In this document: in pieces, positions 9,802 to 18,843 of the stretch | How the letters are laid out: each line of letters begins with the position of its first letter | Position numbering within the stretch: the stretch's first letter is position 1 | DNA from: Acidimicrobium ferrooxidans DSM 10331 | Lineage (GTDB): Bacteria > Actinomycetota > Acidimicrobiia > Acidimicrobiales > Ilumatobacteraceae | Assembly (NCBI GenBank): GCA_945900735.1 | Contig: CAMDJX010000001.1 | Location: 17,617 to 81,616 of the forward strand | Direction of reading: 5' to 3' | DNA length: 64,000 bases | Position numbers and translations under genes: made by a program | The notes under the pieces: model-generated | Told to the model about the DNA's origin: nothing | The model's input: only the letters and a program-made list of their open reading frames with translations | Databases searched by the model: none

Positions 9802-10746
9802 GTGAACGGCAAGCCTGCTTCAAATCAGGATGCGTTCACAGTTGCGGGGTATCGAGCCGCCTCGTTGTTCGCAAAATTGACACCTGGGCCAATTGCCCAT
9901 GCCTCAGCATTTGCATTAAGTGGTCCCCTTTCAATTGCAATGCGATCAAGGCGTTTGATTGTCGAACGCCACCTTCGTCGAATCAACCCCTCTTTGTCTG
10001 GCTTCGCCCTGCGTCAAGCAGCGCAAGAGGCATTCCAAAGTTACGCACGGTATTACCTCGAAACATTTAGGCTCTCCACTCTTTCACGACAACAGATCGA
10101 TGATGGATTCAAGATCGAAGGCTTTGAACATATTGAGCACGCTGTGGGTGCTGGCAAGGGAACTGTGTTGGCTTTGCCTCATCTGGGTGGCTGGGAATGG
10201 TCTGGTCGGTGGCTGGTCGATCGGGGTTACGGTCTGACGGCTGTTGTGGAGAAGTTGGACAATGATGATTTGTTCGAGTGGTTCTTGGAGATGAGAACAC
10301 GGGTTGGGTTTGACATAATCCCGCTTGACGACAGTGCAGGGTTAAAAGTTAATGAAGCACTCAGGGGCAATAAGATCGTGTCACTTCTGTGCGATCGCGA
10401 CATTGTTCGGGCGGGCGAGAGATCTGGTGTCCAAGTGCAGTTCTTCGGTGAGCAAACCACGGTGCCTGCCGGGCCAGCATTCTTTGCTCTCCGAACAGGC
10501 GCTGCACTCATTCCATTGGCTACGTACTTCACCAAACGCGTAGATGGCCACTTCACGGTTGTTCGACCGCCGATACCGGTGGATCGGCAAGGTTCGTTGC
10601 GCGACGATGTTGCGCGAATCACACAGTTATTGACAACGGAAATCGAATTGTTGATTCGTCGAGCGCCGGAACAATGGCACTTATTTCAACCTAATTGGCC
10701 CAGTGACCCTGGCTATCTGGGTATGAACACATCGTTCACTGTTTAA
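9802..10746 (+). CDS. patA: Phosphatidylinositol mannoside acyltransferase (HtrB/LpxL-like)
   Basis: LPHLGGWEWSGRW motif and lysophospholipid acyltransferase-like sequence; synteny with PI synthase. Confidence 0.85.
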   Translation: MNGKPASNQDAFTVAGYRAASLFAKLTPGPIAHASAFALSGPLSIAMRSRRLIVERHLRRINPSLSGFALRQAAQEAFQSYARYYLETFRLSTLSRQQIDDGFKIEGFEHIEHAVGAGKGTVLALPHLGGWEWSGRWLVDRGYGLTAVVEKLDNDDLFEWFLEMRTRVGFDIIPLDDSAGLKVNEALRGNKIVSLLCDRDIVRAGERSGVQVQFFGEQTTVPAGPAFFALRTGAALIPLATYFTKRVDGHFTVVRPPIPVDRQGSLRDDVARITQLLTTEIELLIRRAPEQWHLFQPNWPSDPGYLGMNTSFTV

Positions 10747-11102
10747 CGCAGAACATCTCGTAATTCGCTCAGTCGTTCAGTATTGATGCGATACCAAACC
10801 CAGGTTCCACGTTTCGTGCTGGTGATCAACCCTGCTTCGCGTAGAACCTTCAGGTGATGGCTGACGGTCGGCTGGGATCTTCCAACTGGTTTGACGAGGT
10901 TGCAGGCGCACACTTCTTTCGTCGGCGAAGAGGCGATGATGTTGAAAACCTTAAGTCGGATGGGGTCGGAGAGCGCTGCAAACCCAGCAGCAAGATGCTC
11001 GGTGTTGGGTTTGGACAATCGCTCGTCGCTCAGCGGCGAACAGCAATTGATGTCCTTTGGGATCCGACTGCGAGAAGAAGTTTGTTGTATATTGATACTC
11101 AT
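10743..11102 (-). CDS. arsR: ArsR family transcriptional repressor (arsenic-responsive)
   Basis: wHTH ...EVCACNLVKPVGRSQPTVSHHLKVLREAGLI...; N-terminal CC pair (DINCCSPL) plus VCAC; start (MSINIQQ) uncertain. Confidence 0.85.
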   Translation of the reverse strand: MSINIQQTSSRSRIPKDINCCSPLSDERLSKPNTEHLAAGFAALSDPIRLKVFNIIASSPTKEVCACNLVKPVGRSQPTVSHHLKVLREAGLITSTKRGTWVWYRINTERLSELRDVLR

Positions 11103-11109
11103 CAATATA
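11088..11109. promoter_or_regulatory. Predicted ArsR operator palindrome TATATTGAT-actc-ATCAATATA
   Basis: Perfect 9-bp inverted repeat with 4-nt spacer between divergent arsR and arsI; includes TATATT (-10-like) for arsI. Confidence 0.75.
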
Positions 11110-11126
11110 TACCAATGGAGGCCAAG

Positions 11127-11555
11127 ATGTCGCGAGTTCAACTGGCGCTGAATGTTCAAAATCTGCAGGATTCAATTGCTTTCTATTCCAAGATGTTTGG
11201 AACTCAGCCCGCAAAGGTGAGAGAGGGCTACGCAAACTTCGCCATCGCCGAGCCGCCGCTCAAATTAGTGCTTATCGAGACCAAATCAGATGGCGTATCC
11301 GAATACCAACACCTCAATCATCTTGGTGTGGAGTTGGAGAGTCCGCAGTTGGTGGAGCAGGCAATCGATCAATTCTCGGATCTCGGATTGGTGGAGAAGA
11401 TCGAAAAAAGCGAAACGTGTTGTTACGCGGTTCAGGACAAAGTCTGGATGACAAGCCCCGATGGTGCGCCATGGGAGTACTACACAGTCCTCGCAGATGC
11501 GCCTACTTTCCGAGCAAACATCGCTGCCGCTCCAGGTGGAGATTGCTGCTCGTGA
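11127..11555 (+). CDS. arsI: ArsI/CadI family glyoxalase-fold protein (C-As lyase-like)
   Basis: MSRVQLALNVQNLQDSIAFYSKMFGTQPAKVREGYANFAIAEPPLKLVL...ETCCYAVQDKVWMTSPDG; GGAGG SD upstream. Confidence 0.85.
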   Translation: MSRVQLALNVQNLQDSIAFYSKMFGTQPAKVREGYANFAIAEPPLKLVLIETKSDGVSEYQHLNHLGVELESPQLVEQAIDQFSDLGLVEKIEKSETCCYAVQDKVWMTSPDGAPWEYYTVLADAPTFRANIAAAPGGDCCS

Positions 11556-12208
11556 TCCGTCGCTTAGCCGCTGAAGCGTTAGGAACTGGCTTGCTCATTG
11601 TTGCGGTCATAGGTTCCGGAATCATGGCCACGAACCTGACAGACGATGTTGCGTTGCAACTGCTCTGCAATGCAGTGGCCACTGGAGGAGCACTTGTCGC
11701 ATTAATCCTCATCTTTGCCCCAGTAAGCGGAGCCTCATTTAATCCGGCTGTTGGAATCGTCGGTGCGCTGCTCGGTGAGGTGACTTGGAAACAAACAGCC
11801 TTGTATGCAATTGCACAAACAGTTGGCGGTTGCCTGGGCGCTATGACTGCAAACGTCATGTTCGAACATCCAGTGGTGGAGTTATCAACGAAGGTGCGCG
11901 ACGGATCAAACATCTACATTTCCGAAGTCGTAGCAACCGTTGGACTGCTGCTCGTGATTTGGGGAACAATTCGTGCAAACCGATCAAACTTGGTTCCGTT
12001 CACCGTTGCCGCATGGATTACAGGTGCCTACTTCTTTACATCTTCCACGAGCCTTGCGAATCCTGCTGTGAGTATTGCTCGCTCATTGAGTAATTCGTTT
12101 GCTGGTATTGACCCGAGCAGCGTGCCAGCATTTATATCGATGCAGATCATCGGCGCCTTCGTCGGTTACTTCATCATTCGCTGGCTGTTTGATTCGGAGA
12201 CGAAGTAA
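11552..12208 (+). CDS. MIP/aquaporin family channel (AqpS-like, arsenic-operon associated)
   Basis: Two NPA boxes: SGASFNPAVG and SLANPAVSIAR; GTGA overlap with arsI. Confidence 0.85.
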   Translation: MIRRLAAEALGTGLLIVAVIGSGIMATNLTDDVALQLLCNAVATGGALVALILIFAPVSGASFNPAVGIVGALLGEVTWKQTALYAIAQTVGGCLGAMTANVMFEHPVVELSTKVRDGSNIYISEVVATVGLLLVIWGTIRANRSNLVPFTVAAWITGAYFFTSSTSLANPAVSIARSLSNSFAGIDPSSVPAFISMQIIGAFVGYFIIRWLFDSETK

Positions 12209-12615
12209 TGGGTATCCGTAAACCCGGCGTCTTGTTTCTTTGCGTGCATAATGCTGGACGTTCACAAATGGCCGCAGGGTTCATGCGCCAAATTTCTGAT
12301 ATCGCCGTTTTTTCTGGTGGGTCTGAGCCAGCCAGTTCCTTAAATCCCGCAGCGGTGGAAGCGATGCATGAAAAGGGTATTGACGTTTCTCAGTATGTTC
12401 CCCAGCGATGGACGATGGAGCTTTTGGAATCAGTCGACGTGGTCGTCACCATGGGTTGCGGCGACGAATGTCCTTTCATCCCAGGCAAAAAATACATTGA
12501 CTGGCCGCTTACTGATCCAGCCGGTCAAGGTTTAGAAATGGTGCGCGGCGTACGAGACGAAATAGAGCAAAAGGTGAAGTTGCTCGCTGCCGAGTTATTG
12601 AACGATCAGCGGTAA
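12208..12615 (+). CDS. arsC: Arsenate reductase, LMW-phosphatase-like (arsenate-mycothiol transferase type)
   Basis: VLFLCVHNAGRSQMAAGFMR signature. Confidence 0.88.
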   Translation: MGIRKPGVLFLCVHNAGRSQMAAGFMRQISDIAVFSGGSEPASSLNPAAVEAMHEKGIDVSQYVPQRWTMELLESVDVVVTMGCGDECPFIPGKKYIDWPLTDPAGQGLEMVRGVRDEIEQKVKLLAAELLNDQR

Positions 12616-13523
12616 GCGTCAAACAGCTCAGTAATTGCTTTTGCTTGGCCACCGCTCGTCGATGACATCACTGCAATTGGCAGCACTCCCTTGTCTGACC
12701 ATTTTGCGAGTTGCTCGCGCACTGCTGCTGCGCTTCCCGATGCCGTACAGTCGCGCAGCCATCGATCGCTCATAACTTTTTGCAGTGATTGCGCAAGTTC
12801 TTCCTTTGGAACAGTTTCTAAAATGATTTCTGCTGCGTTCATTTCATCTTCGTAACCTGCCTGGCGCCAGTAATTACGGTAATTGGGCAAGGAGATATAG
12901 CCAGTTAATGTCTTTTTGTGGATCGCAAGCGCGGCCTCTTCGTCGTCGCTGATCACCGTTGGAATCATGTTCGCCATGAAAAAGTCGGATCTGCGTTCGT
13001 TTGGAACCAAGCCAACTTGCCGTGAGATATCAGACAGCGAAGCATTCGCCCAAATGGCTCCTTCCGCAATATCGACAGACAATGCCAACATCTTGTCGCG
13101 CAACGCCGCAAGGTAGACGGGGGGAAGCTCTCCACTAAATCTCGAATTTTGGCGCATCGCTGCAACGTAGTCAGACATGTCAGAGAGAGGCTTGCCGGTT
13201 GTGACTCCAAGTCGTTGGACAACTGGAGCGTGGCTCACGCCCAGTCCAATCCCAAAGCGGCCACCAGATATCTCGTGAATGTGTGCTGCGGTGTTGGACA
13301 TCTCGACGGGGTGGTTGTAGTACACAGGTTGAATCGAAGTCCAGAACCTAATGGTGGAAGTGGCGTGGGCGAGCGAAGTGCACAACCCCAGCGTTGCGCC
13401 GAGGCTTGGGCACGCAAGCCCCGCAAAACCGCGGGACTCGGACTCTTGGGCAAGCTGCAAAATAGCGGACCGTTTCGTTGGGGTAGCAACGATTGAGATT
13501 GCTGGGAGCGAGTATGAATTCAT
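12606..13523 (-). CDS. LLM class (F420/FMN-dependent) oxidoreductase
   Basis: Luciferase-like TIM barrel: SGGRFGIGLGVSHAPVVQRLGV...; 10-bp convergent overlap with arsC. Confidence 0.85.
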   Translation of the reverse strand: MNSYSLPAISIVATPTKRSAILQLAQESESRGFAGLACPSLGATLGLCTSLAHATSTIRFWTSIQPVYYNHPVEMSNTAAHIHEISGGRFGIGLGVSHAPVVQRLGVTTGKPLSDMSDYVAAMRQNSRFSGELPPVYLAALRDKMLALSVDIAEGAIWANASLSDISRQVGLVPNERRSDFFMANMIPTVISDDEEAALAIHKKTLTGYISLPNYRNYWRQAGYEDEMNAAEIILETVPKEELAQSLQKVMSDRWLRDCTASGSAAAVREQLAKWSDKGVLPIAVMSSTSGGQAKAITELFDAYR

Positions 13524-13548
13524 GGTGTGGTGAAACTCCTTCGCCGTC

Positions 13549-13555
13549 TACCGTA
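13549..13555. promoter_or_regulatory. Shared symmetric -10 element TACCGTA (forward TACCGT for pimA, reverse TACGGT for LLM gene)
   Basis: Forward TACCGT followed by 7 nt then GTG 13562; reverse TACGGT followed by an SD GAAGGAG. Confidence 0.5.
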
Positions 13556-13561
13556 TACAAC

Positions 13562-14734
13562 GTGAACATGCTGAGGGTCGCTATGGTCAGCCCTTACAGC
13601 GTTTCTATTCCAGGCGGCGTGCAGGCACAAGTGATGGGCTTGGCACGCGAGCTGCGCCGTATCGGACACGAGGTGCGTGTGCTTGCTCCCTGCGATGGCC
13701 CACCACCCGAACCGTTCGTTACGCCGTTAGGCAAGAGTCTGCCAACAGCAGCCAATGGTTCGGTTGCTCCGCTTGCGCCGGATCCATCTGCGGCGTTGCG
13801 CACCATTCGTGCGCTGAACGACGAAGCCTTTGACATCATTCATTTACACGAACCAATTGCACCCGGGCCAACTGCGACTGCATTACTGCTGCAGTTAGCA
13901 CCGACGGTGGGAACGTTCCATGCCGCGGGAGACTCCAGTTCCTATCGCGTACTGAATAAAACTGCGCGGTGGGCAGCAGACCAACTCAGTACGCGTGTTG
14001 CGGTGTCGGATTCTGCAAAAGAGCTGGCACACCGCTATCTCGGCGGTGATTACACCGTTTTGTTTAACGGCATCGAGACAGAGCGTTACCGACGTCCGGC
14101 AGTGGAACGAAGTGTCGAGCCAACTGTGTTTTTTGTTGGGCGCCATGAGCCACGCAAGGGCCTAGAAGTTTTGCTTGAAGCAATGTCGGAGTTGCCGGCC
14201 AATGTTCGGCTTTGGGTTGCCTCTGACGGTGAGAGCATCGACGCACTTAAGGAACGCTTCCGAAACGACCTGAGAATTGAGTGGCTCGGTCGAATATCGG
14301 AAGAAGACAAGTTGGATCGTCTCGCACAGTGCACAGTATTTTGCGCGCCTTCACTTCGCGGCGAATCATTTGGGATCGTGTTGTTGGAGGCAATGGCAGC
14401 TGGTGCTGCACTTGTAGCCAGCGGCATTGATGGCTATGTCAACGTTGCCACAAATGAAAAGGATTCGCTATTGGTTCCACCCGGCGACGTGCAACATCTT
14501 GCAGACGCCATCAACAAAGTGATTATCGATGGCCAGTTGCGCGCCGAGTTGATTAAACATGGTCATCTGCGGGCAGAGCAATTCTCAATGAGTCTTCTCG
14601 CCGAAAAGTATGTCGATATCTATCGAACGTTGCTTGAATCCGAAGCATCCAACGAACTACAAGTTCGACCAAACCGTTTCGTCTCCATGTTCCCCGATCG
14701 GCTGCTTCGCAGGCCTTGGTCTAGCCGCCCGTAA
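13562..14734 (+). CDS. pimA: Phosphatidyl-myo-inositol mannosyltransferase (GT4)
   Basis: (VN)MLRVAMVSPYSVSIPGGVQAQVMGLARELRRIGHEV...; EXFGIVLLEAMAAG GT4 motif; start GTG 13562 or ATG 13568. Confidence 0.85.
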   Translation: MNMLRVAMVSPYSVSIPGGVQAQVMGLARELRRIGHEVRVLAPCDGPPPEPFVTPLGKSLPTAANGSVAPLAPDPSAALRTIRALNDEAFDIIHLHEPIAPGPTATALLLQLAPTVGTFHAAGDSSSYRVLNKTARWAADQLSTRVAVSDSAKELAHRYLGGDYTVLFNGIETERYRRPAVERSVEPTVFFVGRHEPRKGLEVLLEAMSELPANVRLWVASDGESIDALKERFRNDLRIEWLGRISEEDKLDRLAQCTVFCAPSLRGESFGIVLLEAMAAGAALVASGIDGYVNVATNEKDSLLVPPGDVQHLADAINKVIIDGQLRAELIKHGHLRAEQFSMSLLAEKYVDIYRTLLESEASNELQVRPNRFVSMFPDRLLRRPWSSRP

Positions 14735-14764
14735 CCAACACATTTGCTGACATAGACTGAGCGC

Positions 14765-15316
14765 ATGAACCTGGTCATTGTGGTCGTTGTTGTTGCTGTC
14801 ATAGCCTTGATCGTTGGTGGTATCTACAACCAATTGGTGCGTCGACGCAATGAGGTTGACAACGCTTGGTCGCAAATTGATGTCCAGCTGAAGCGAAGGC
14901 TCGATCTGATCCCCAACCTGGTGGAAACGGTCAAGGGTTATGCCGCCCACGAAAAGACTGCTCTCGAGGCAGTGATTTCGGCCCGAAATTCCGCGATGTC
15001 CACCGGTGCCTCTCCACATGAACAAGCTGCTGCGGACAATGCGGTTAGTTCGGCATTACGCCAGTTGTTTGCATTGTCCGAGGCCTACCCGGATTTGAAG
15101 GCGAATCAAGGCTTCGTGTCTTTGCAAGATGAATTATCGAACACGGAAAGTCGCATTGCCTATGCGCGACAGTTCTATGGCGATGCAGTTGAAACCTACA
15201 ACACGGCAATCCAGAAATTTCCAGCCGTTTTCGTTGCATCTGTGTTTAAGTTCTCTGAACGCGAATTCTTCGCTGCCGAAGAAGCGGCCCGCAGTGTCCC
15301 CGAAGTCAAGTTTTAA
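14765..15316 (+). CDS. lemA: LemA family protein
   Basis: GGIYNQLVRRRNEVDNAWSQIDVQLKRRLDLIPNLVETVKGYAAHE. Confidence 0.95.
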   Translation: MNLVIVVVVVAVIALIVGGIYNQLVRRRNEVDNAWSQIDVQLKRRLDLIPNLVETVKGYAAHEKTALEAVISARNSAMSTGASPHEQAAADNAVSSALRQLFALSEAYPDLKANQGFVSLQDELSNTESRIAYARQFYGDAVETYNTAIQKFPAVFVASVFKFSEREFFAAEEAARSVPEVKF

Positions 15317-15325
15317 GGACTCCCG

Positions 15326-16231
15326 ATGAACGATTTAATCGCGGCAAACAAGCGTCGAACATTTTTTTTGCTCTTTGGTTTCGTAGTGATAACGCTGCTC
15401 GTCGGCGTGTCAGTTGGTTCACTGATCGGCAACGGCACAACCGGAACACTGATAGCACTCGTGATCGCCGCAGTGATGGCGTTCAGTTCATACTGGAAAT
15501 CCGACAAAATCGCGCTTGCTGTCAGCCGGGCACACCCAGCAGATGAGCAGGAGTATCGACGCCTGCACAACCTTGTAGAGGGTCTGTGCATCGCAGGAGG
15601 CTTGCCAAAACCAAAGGTGTACATCATTCAAGACGATGCACCGAACGCTTTTGCAACTGGACGTAATCCAAAGAACGCCGCTATTGCAGTAACCACCGGT
15701 TTGCTTCATGTCATGAATCGTGTCGAGCTTGAGGGTGTGGTTGCGCACGAGTTATCGCACATCAAGAACTATGACATTTTGGTTTCAACGTTGGCCGTGA
15801 CGCTTGTTGGAACCATCGCAATTGTCACAGATTTAACTTTGCGAATGATGTGGTGGAACGGTGGGCGAGTGGCCCGCAGTGGCGACCGCAACGACCGCAA
15901 CAACCCTCTGGCTTTAATTGGATTGGTGCTGTTATTGCTTGCTCCGATCCTTGCCAAAGTGATGCAGGCGGCAGTGAGTCGACGTCGCGAAACCTTGGCG
16001 GATGTATCTGCCGTCCGCATGACAAGATATCCGCCCGGATTGATCTCGGCACTGGAAAAACTTCAAGCGGATAACACGGTTACTCATTCCGCCAGCATGG
16101 CTACGGCTCATCTGTGGATCGAGCAGCCGATGTCAGGTGTGAAAGACGCGGGCAGGTTGGGTATGTGGCATAAACTTTTCAATACCCACCCACCACTTGC
16201 CGAGCGAATTGCATTGCTCAGGGAGATGTAA
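15326..16231 (+). CDS. htpX: M48 family zinc metalloprotease (HtpX-like)
   Basis: VVAHELSHIKNYDIL HExxH motif; N-terminal TM segments; adjacent to lemA. Confidence 0.92.
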   Translation: MNDLIAANKRRTFFLLFGFVVITLLVGVSVGSLIGNGTTGTLIALVIAAVMAFSSYWKSDKIALAVSRAHPADEQEYRRLHNLVEGLCIAGGLPKPKVYIIQDDAPNAFATGRNPKNAAIAVTTGLLHVMNRVELEGVVAHELSHIKNYDILVSTLAVTLVGTIAIVTDLTLRMMWWNGGRVARSGDRNDRNNPLALIGLVLLLLAPILAKVMQAAVSRRRETLADVSAVRMTRYPPGLISALEKLQADNTVTHSASMATAHLWIEQPMSGVKDAGRLGMWHKLFNTHPPLAERIALLREM

Positions 16232-16236
16232 ACACC

Positions 16237-17283
16237 ATGAAGTCACGTCGCATCATTGCAGTAGGCCTTTCAATTTCAGCGCTCGCAGTGCTTGCGGCAT
16301 GTAGCGGTTCGTCTTCTTCTAGCGAGTCCAGCGGTCCTGTCGATACCGAAGTAACCGAAACCACAGTCGGTGTAGTCGTCGACCCACTCACGGGGCTGCC
16401 AAACCAAGACGCATCCACGCTTGACCGTCCGGCAATGGTGGTGAAGATCGATAATCACCCATCGGCTCGCCCGCAGTTGGGCATTAACCAAGCCGACATT
16501 ATTTTTGAAGAAAACGTCGAAAAGCTCACCCGCTACGCGGCGGTATTTCATAGCGAAGGTTCCGACCCCGTCGGCCCAATTCGCAGTGGTCGTTTCCAAG
16601 ACATCAACCTTGTGGGTTCGTTGAACAAGCCGCTATTCGTTTGGAGCGGTGGTAACGAAAAGGTCTCGGCAGCCATCAAAGACTCCGACCTCGTCGACTT
16701 GAGCTACACAGTTGCAAATAAAGATGGCGGTTTTGCGCGCGACAGCGAACGTTCTGCACCACACAACCTGATTGCAGAAACAACCAAACTGTGGACGCTG
16801 GCTCCGGAGGGCGCGTCGGCACCGCAGCAGCAGTTTGCCTACCGCTCGGCTAGCGATGCCAATGCGTCAACCTCAAAAGATGTTGCGGGTGTAAAGGTTT
16901 CAATGGACGGCGTCAAAGTCCAGTGGGATTGGGATAAGACGACCAAAGAATTCCTACGAATTCAGGACGGCACCCCAGTTGTAGACACTGAAGACATTCC
17001 ATTGGCGGTGCCAAACGTTGTTGTGCTCGAGGTTGAATACAGCAATAACTACAGCCCCACCTCAAAAACATTGGGTGGCGGCAAGGCGTTTGTTTTCACA
17101 AATGGAGTGGTCTACGAGGGCACATGGTCGCGTAAGACACGCCTAGAACCGTTTACCTTGAAGGACTCTGCAGGCGCGGAAATCAAATTGACCCCGGGTC
17201 AAACCTTTGTGGAAGTGGCCCGCGCAACCAAGACAGCAATCGTGCCAGTCGGCACAAGCCCCGACGACGTCAAGTTCCTTTAA
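16237..17283 (+). CDS. DUF3048 (YerB-like) putative lipoprotein
   Basis: Lipobox VLAACSGSS; RPAMVVKIDNHPSARPQLGINQADIIFEENVE...RYAAVFHS. Confidence 0.9.
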   Translation: MKSRRIIAVGLSISALAVLAACSGSSSSSESSGPVDTEVTETTVGVVVDPLTGLPNQDASTLDRPAMVVKIDNHPSARPQLGINQADIIFEENVEKLTRYAAVFHSEGSDPVGPIRSGRFQDINLVGSLNKPLFVWSGGNEKVSAAIKDSDLVDLSYTVANKDGGFARDSERSAPHNLIAETTKLWTLAPEGASAPQQQFAYRSASDANASTSKDVAGVKVSMDGVKVQWDWDKTTKEFLRIQDGTPVVDTEDIPLAVPNVVVLEVEYSNNYSPTSKTLGGGKAFVFTNGVVYEGTWSRKTRLEPFTLKDSAGAEIKLTPGQTFVEVARATKTAIVPVGTSPDDVKFL

Positions 17284-17331
17284 TCAGAGATAATCCGTGG
17301 CTCGCTTATAGGGCGAGACATTTTCGGTCGG

Positions 17332-17343
17332 TACGCTAAAAGC
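17332..17343 (+). promoter_or_regulatory. Putative leaderless promoter: TACGCT-N6-ATG (pdxS)
   Basis: TANNNT hexamer ends 6 nt before the ATG. Confidence 0.55.
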
Positions 17344-18240
17344 ATGACGAAAAACGCAGCATCCGGCGCAACGGGTTCCATGAATATCAAACGCGGTTTG
17401 GCAGAAATGCTCAAAGGCGGAGTGATCATGGACGTTGTAACACCTCTACAAGCAAAAATTGCCGAGGATGCTGGTGCGATAGCGGTAATGGCTCTCGAAC
17501 GCGTTCCGGCAGACATTCGTCGCGATGGTGGAGTCGCCCGCATGAGCGACCCAGAGATGATCGAAGGCATTAAGGCAGTTGTCTCCATCCCCGTAATGGC
17601 AAAAGCGCGCATTGGTCATTTTGTCGAAGCACAAATTCTTGAAGCGCTCGGCGTCGACTTCATCGACGAATCCGAAGTACTTACCCCAGCCGACGAAACT
17701 CATCACATCGATAAGTTCGCATTCACTCCGCCCTTCGTGTGTGGTGCCACAAACTTGGGCGAGGCGCTCAGGCGTATCAGCGAAGGCGCAGCACTTATTC
17801 GCTCGAAAGGCGAAGCAGGAACCGGCAACGTTGTAGAAGCCGTTCGACACTTGCGCAACATTTTGGGAGATATTCGCAAAATCACTCAAGCCGACAATGC
17901 CGAATTATTTGATTGGGCAAAGAAACTGGGCGCACCGTTGCCGCTCGTTCAAGAGATACAGCAAACCGGCAAACTGCAAGTTCCTCTATTCTGCGCAGGA
18001 GGCATCGCAACACCAGCCGATGCGGCTCTCGCAATGCAACTTGGTGCCGAAGCAGTTTTCGTCGGATCGGGCATCTTCAAGAGCGATGATCCAGCGCCAC
18101 GCGCGAAGGCGATCGTTGAAGCAACTGCTCACTTCCGCGACGCGAAAGTACTCGCCAGAGTGAGCCGTAACCTGGGCGCACCGATGACAGGCATTGGCAT
18201 GGACCAGATCAACGAGCGCTACGCCGAGCGTGGCTGGTAG
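17344..18240 (+). CDS. pdxS: Pyridoxal 5'-phosphate synthase subunit PdxS
   Basis: [55 protein letters not shown]. Confidence 0.98.
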   Translation: MTKNAASGATGSMNIKRGLAEMLKGGVIMDVVTPLQAKIAEDAGAIAVMALERVPADIRRDGGVARMSDPEMIEGIKAVVSIPVMAKARIGHFVEAQILEALGVDFIDESEVLTPADETHHIDKFAFTPPFVCGATNLGEALRRISEGAALIRSKGEAGTGNVVEAVRHLRNILGDIRKITQADNAELFDWAKKLGAPLPLVQEIQQTGKLQVPLFCAGGIATPADAALAMQLGAEAVFVGSGIFKSDDPAPRAKAIVEATAHFRDAKVLARVSRNLGAPMTGIGMDQINERYAERGW

Positions 18241-18831
18241 ATGACAAGAGGCCCCGCGGTGGGTCGAACGGTTGGTGTCTTAGCGTTACAGGGTGCTTTT
18301 TTTGCGCATCAAATTGCTTTCGAGTCGCTTGGTCAGCAAACAATCCAAGTGAGAAACGAAGAAGATCTCGGTTTGGTTGACGCTCTGGTTTTCCCAGGTG
18401 GCGAATCAACCGCGATGTCTCATCTATTGCGGACATCTGAAATGTTTGAACCTATTCAGGCACGACTTTCCGAAGGTATGCCGGCGTTCGGTACCTGTGC
18501 AGGAATGATCATGCTGTCAACGGCAGTCATAGACGGACGACACGATCAACGATCATTCGGTGTGATTGACATAGACGTTCAGCGAAATGCCTATGGGCGT
18601 CAGATAGATAGCTTCGAAACCGATATCAACGTAGAAGGCTTGCACGAACCTTTTCATGCTTCGTTTATTCGCGCTCCGCAGGTGGTTCGCTGCGGTAGCG
18701 GCGTAAGCGTCCTTGCCAGCCTTGCCGATAGCCCAATTCTTGTAAAACAGAATTCGGTTATGGTTGCAGCGTTCCATCCGGAACTTGGCGTCGATAGTCG
18801 AGTTCATGCAATGTTTTTAGAAATGCTGTAG
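18241..18831 (+). CDS. pdxT: Pyridoxal 5'-phosphate synthase glutaminase subunit PdxT
   Basis: VLALQGAFFAHQ, FPGGESTAM, GTCAGMI, AAFHPEL. Confidence 0.96.
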   Translation: MTRGPAVGRTVGVLALQGAFFAHQIAFESLGQQTIQVRNEEDLGLVDALVFPGGESTAMSHLLRTSEMFEPIQARLSEGMPAFGTCAGMIMLSTAVIDGRHDQRSFGVIDIDVQRNAYGRQIDSFETDINVEGLHEPFHASFIRAPQVVRCGSGVSVLASLADSPILVKQNSVMVAAFHPELGVDSRVHAMFLEML

Positions 18832-18843
18832 AGAGGATCAGTT

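Noticed and set aside
10740-13570. Possible genomic-island boundaries (direct repeats, tRNA, integrase) around the arsenic cassette
   Set aside because: No flanking repeats, tRNA or integrase found by eye; insertion mechanism cannot be claimed.
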